Shown: in pieces, positions 8,432 through 10,229 of the stretch
Numbering within the stretch: position 1 is the first letter of the stretch
How the letters are laid out: every line of letters starts with the position of its first letter
Position numbers and translations under genes: made by a program
Origin: an uncultured Selenomonadaceae bacterium
GTDB lineage: Bacteria; Bacillota; Negativicutes; Selenomonadales; Selenomonadaceae
Length of the DNA: 10,229 bases
Assembly: GCA_905236785.1 (NCBI GenBank)
Contig: CAJOQC010000189.1
Span: 1 to 10,229, forward strand
Reading direction: 5' to 3'
The notes under the pieces: model-generated
The model's database searches: none
The model's input: only the letters and a program-made list of their open reading frames with translations
Told to the model about the DNA's origin: nothing

Positions 8432-9571
8432 TTATTGTTCATTAAGATACATTGAGGGGTCAAAACTAAGTTCGTGGATAAAATGCAAAAGTTCGATGCC
8501 CGACACCACCATTTCTATTGCCCGTTCTTTACATTCGTAGAGGTCAATTCTCTGAGGCGTGTCGAGTATTTTGCCGTTGCGGTCGGCAAAAATACATACT
8601 TTTGGCGTCTCCGTCCGTCCAAATACACATTCGGTGACAATGCCAAAGCCGTAAATTGTTTTAAGCACCGTCCCCACAGGGTAAATTGCTACGTTATTAA
8701 AGAAAAGTTTTAACAAATCGTTGTCAAACTGACCTCTGTTGACGTTCACCATTATGTTATAGGTAACGGAGGGCGTATAAGCCTTTTTGTACGGACGTTC
8801 GCTGGTAAGCGCATCATAAACGTCGGCTATGGCGACAATCTTGGCAAAACGGTGAATACGGTCGCCCGTCAAGTGGTTGGGGTAGCCGCAACCGTCAACG
8901 TGTTCATGATGCTGGGAGGCAATTTGTGCCAAAATCGAAGGGGATGGGAGCAAAAGTTCCATTGCGCGAATACGTTTTGCCCCGTCGGTGGGATGGGATT
9001 TTATTATGGCAAATTCATCGTCGTCAAGGCGGGAGCTTTTGTTCAAAATGTCCGACGGCACCCGAATTTTGCCCAAATCATGAAGTAGCGCCCCTAAAGT
9101 CAAAATGGACAAATCCTGTTTGGTATAGTGACAAAGAAGCCCCAACATTGCCGAAAGTATGGCTACGTTTACGCTGTGGGCAAAGGTATATGTGTCATGA
9201 AGGCGTATGTCCGTCAGTTGCACCAAATTTTCTTTGCGCGCCAGTATGTCCATGACAATTTTATCGGAAACGCTCTCCATTGCCTTGGCATCAAGTTGCC
9301 CCGTTTCCTCTACGCTCTTAAAAGCGTCGTAAACTTTTTCTATTGCGCCGATACGGGTTTTTTCCTGCACCAAGTCCTCCGGCGGCATTATTTTTACGCT
9401 TGGGTCGGAGGACGTGACTGTGACGGTAGGGATGCCGATTTTGTCAAGTTGTTTTATGTATTCTTTGGTCAAAGGTTGCCCTTTCACCAAATAACTTCCT
9501 CCGCGACGATTATAAATGCTTTGGGAAACAATCATCCCCTGTTTTAATTTTTTGACGGGTATCCTTACCAC
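8432..9571 (-). CDS. HD-GYP domain protein, probable c-di-GMP phosphodiesterase
   Basis: HD-GYP proteins hydrolyse the second messenger cyclic di-GMP to pGpG or GMP. Counting from the longer 382-residue reading, an N-terminal region of about 60 residues resembles the DUF3391-like domain often fused to HD-GYP. The catalytic domain follows: AHSVNVA (H135), the metal-binding HDLGK (167-171), KSHP (H196), HHEHVDGCGYP (224-234) with HHE and GYP intact, and IADVYDALTSERPYKKA (251-267). All expected ligands are present, so it is probably active. A C-terminal stretch of about 90 residues (YPVGTVLKTIYGFGIVTE onward) forms a small extra region seen in clostridial relatives. There is no transmembrane segment or receiver domain, so the enzyme looks cytoplasmic and the input signal is unclear. 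GTG at 9580 directly abuts AAAAGG (9581-9586), so GTG at 9571, nine bases from it, is the likelier start. Confidence 0.96.
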   Translation of the reverse strand: MVRIPVKKLKQGMIVSQSIYNRRGGSYLVKGQPLTKEYIKQLDKIGIPTVTVTSSDPSVKIMPPEDLVQEKTRIGAIEKVYDAFKSVEETGQLDAKAMESVSDKIVMDILARKENLVQLTDIRLHDTYTFAHSVNVAILSAMLGLLCHYTKQDLSILTLGALLHDLGKIRVPSDILNKSSRLDDDEFAIIKSHPTDGAKRIRAMELLLPSPSILAQIASQHHEHVDGCGYPNHLTGDRIHRFAKIVAIADVYDALTSERPYKKAYTPSVTYNIMVNVNRGQFDNDLLKLFFNNVAIYPVGTVLKTIYGFGIVTECVFGRTETPKVCIFADRNGKILDTPQRIDLYECKERAIEMVVSGIELLHFIHELSFDPSMYLNEQ

Positions 9572-9687
9572 CCTAACCACCCTTTTGCAAATAATATGTT
9601 AAATCCGACTTTAATGACGCAAATATAATACTCTATTTCAGCGGAAAAAACAAGAAACGCCCAACAATAAACAAAGATTCGTTTCAT
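9565..9687 (-). CDS. Possible 40-residue hydrophobic leader ORF
   Basis: An ATG at 9687 has AAGGA at 9695-9699, a good 7-base spacing, and opens 40 codons ending with TAA at 9565-9567. The product starts MKRIFVYCWAFLVF, like a membrane-insertion signal, and continues with few charged residues to a GWLGW end. Its stop lies just past the probable GTG start of the HD-GYP gene, so ribosomes finishing it would be placed at that start. I do not recognise the sequence. A credible promoter falls inside it (9625-9653), which would make the ORF dispensable for expression of the downstream gene. It may be a coupled leader or small membrane protein, or chance. Confidence 0.3.
   Translation of the reverse strand: MKRIFVYCWAFLVFSAEIEYYICVIKVGFNILFAKGWLGW
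9581..9586 (-). promoter_or_regulatory. Shine-Dalgarno site of the HD-GYP gene
   Basis: AAAAGG is separated by 9 bases from GTG 9571 and by none from GTG 9580. This favours the shorter protein (379 residues). Confidence 0.55.
9625..9653 (-). promoter_or_regulatory. Probable sigma-70-type promoter for the HD-GYP/secA run
   Basis: On the minus strand TTGTTT (9648-9653) is followed by exactly 17 bases and TATTAT (9625-9630), which matches the consensus -10 at five of six positions. The predicted transcript start near 9618 gives an untranslated leader of about 45 bases before GTG 9571. It is the best promoter match I found in the spacer, and no gap between the later genes is large enough for an obvious second one. 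Confidence 0.55.
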
Positions 9688-9840
9688 AAACTCGTCCTTG
9701 GACTTTTATGTTGCTATACGTAAAAAAAGCGTACCTAATAAAAAACGAGTGAGAAGCCGATACAATACACCACCGACGTTTCACCCATTTTTACTTTTTA
9801 CGAAGCCAAGCGAATAAGCCTCAAAACAGTATAGCGAACG

Positions 9841-9869
9841 ATAAAATAGGCGTTGACGGTAAAAACGCC
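9841..9869 (-). terminator. Possible rho-independent terminator after the FrnE-like gene
   Basis: On the minus strand GGCGTT (9864-9869) and AACGCC (9849-9854) form a perfect 6-base-pair stem with a 9-base loop, followed by TATTTTAT (9841-9848). It lies 40 bases after the stop of the oxidoreductase gene. The stem is short and the T tract is interrupted, so it would be a weak terminator. Confidence 0.4.
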
Positions 9870-9908
9870 GGTCACAGGCGCGCAAAGAATCATCTTGTTT
9901 CGCCTGCC

Positions 9909-10229
9909 TTATTCCGATATATGGCAACCGTCGATGCCGCAAACCATACCGTTCAAGGAATCAATTTTTTCTTCCGCCAAAATTTTCTTGAGGGCTTCTT
10001 TTAACATTTCCGTAGGTTGCGCCCCCGATGCCGTGTATTTGCCGTTGACAAGAAAATAGGGAACACCGTGAATGCCGCGTTCCGTTGCCTCTTGCTCGTC
10101 GGCGCGAACCGCCTCGGCGTAGCAATCGCTTGATAGTATGTTTGCCGTTTCCTTTTCGTCCAAGCCACACTCAAGGGCAATTTTCTTCAATACCTCGTGG
10201 TTGCTTAGTTCCAAATTTTGTGTAAAATA
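9909..10229 (-). CDS. DsbA-family (FrnE-like) oxidoreductase, C-terminal part (start outside the window)
   Basis: The frame is open from the window edge to TAA at 9909-9911, giving 106 codons. It is the C-terminal half of a thioredoxin-fold protein of the FrnE/DsbA group, normally a little over 200 residues. YFTQN at the visible beginning matches the AYF-type segment of the helical insert. GIHGVPYFLVNGKYTASGAQ contains the cis-proline loop (VP) that faces the active site. The chain ends with a short CGIDGC tail, as many relatives do. The CxxC-type active site lies upstream, beyond the window, so whether it is present cannot be told. An internal TTG at 10214 could be misread as a start, but homologous sequence continues upstream of it. 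FrnE-like proteins are usually cytoplasmic dithiol oxidoreductases or isomerases. It is separated from the HD-GYP gene by 337 bases and is probably an independent unit. Confidence 0.85.
   Translation of the reverse strand, partial: YFTQNLELSNHEVLKKIALECGLDEKETANILSSDCYAEAVRADEQEATERGIHGVPYFLVNGKYTASGAQPTEMLKEALKKILAEEKIDSLNGMVCGIDGCHISE

Larger units (their letters stand above)
9572..9908. other. Spacer between the FrnE-like gene and the HD-GYP gene
   Basis: This 337-base gap is more AT-rich than its neighbours, with several runs of A or T. On the minus strand it holds a possible terminator (9841-9869), a possible leader ORF (9565-9687) and a promoter (9625-9653). The stretch from about 9700 to 9840 shows no ORF of note and no recognisable RNA gene. 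It has short A/T tracts and a 6-base inverted repeat, ACTCGT 9690-9695 with ACGAGT 9745-9750. I see no known riboswitch pattern. Confidence 0.6.

Noticed and set aside
9875..9906. CAGGCG / CGCCTG inverted repeat right after the FrnE-like gene as terminator
   Set aside because: The stem is 6 base pairs with a 20-base loop and no T tract follows; the hairpin at 9849-9869 is the better candidate.
9688..9908. A c-di-GMP (GEMM) riboswitch before the HD-GYP gene
   Set aside because: I looked for the conserved GEMM core segments and found nothing similar in this AT-rich spacer.
240..10059. Many plus-strand open frames of 60 to 230 codons
   Set aside because: They lie opposite clearly recognisable minus-strand genes, lack family motifs and ribosome binding sites, and are explained as antisense shadows.
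1..10229. Mobile elements, CRISPR arrays, tRNA or rRNA genes
   Set aside because: No transposase-like protein, terminal repeats, spaced direct repeats or structured RNA sequences were seen.

Overview
All nine substantial genes lie on the minus strand, so transcription runs from high to low coordinates. The set consists of an HD-GYP gene, secA, a prfB without its usual frameshift, a DUF2993 protein, a DUF5693 protein, csaB and a family 2 glycosyltransferase. Together with moderate GC content and frequent TTG/GTG starts, this suggests an anaerobic Firmicute-type bacterium. The CsaB/DUF5693/DUF2993 combination makes me favour the Negativicutes (Selenomonas/Veillonella-like diderms). That placement is an inference from recalled gene content, not from any search.

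Layout in the direction of transcription. (a) 10229-9909: the C-terminal half of a FrnE-like DsbA-family oxidoreductase, followed by a modest possible terminator hairpin. (b) 9908-9572: a non-coding spacer with a credible promoter and a possible 40-codon leader ORF that runs into the next gene. (c) 9571-8432: an HD-GYP protein, probably a c-di-GMP phosphodiesterase. (d) 8407-5789: secA. (e) 5756-4650: prfB, encoding release factor 2. (f) 4653-4345: a small MNT-type nucleotidyltransferase that overlaps prfB by ATGA and may carry a frameshifted tail. (g) 4279-3581: a membrane-anchored DUF2993 (LmeA-like) protein. (h) 3568-1508: a DUF5693 multipass membrane protein. (i) 1485-397: csaB, encoding a polysaccharide pyruvyl transferase. 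(j) 400-1: the N-terminal part of a GT2 glycosyltransferase, running off the window.

From the HD-GYP gene to the glycosyltransferase, the gaps are a few tens of bases at most, or are 4-base overlaps, so the whole run could be one operon. It joins protein export (SecA), translation termination (RF2) and what looks like an envelope-polymer module (DUF2993, DUF5693, CsaB, GT2). A c-di-GMP phosphodiesterase stands at the head. At least five of the eight genes in the run appear to start at TTG or GTG.

I see no mobile element, CRISPR array, tRNA or rRNA. The window is mostly conserved chromosomal genes. The points most worth a second look are the orphan nucleotidyltransferase with its out-of-frame tail, the frameshift-free prfB with a relic-like site, the poorly characterised envelope module, and the leader region before the HD-GYP gene.
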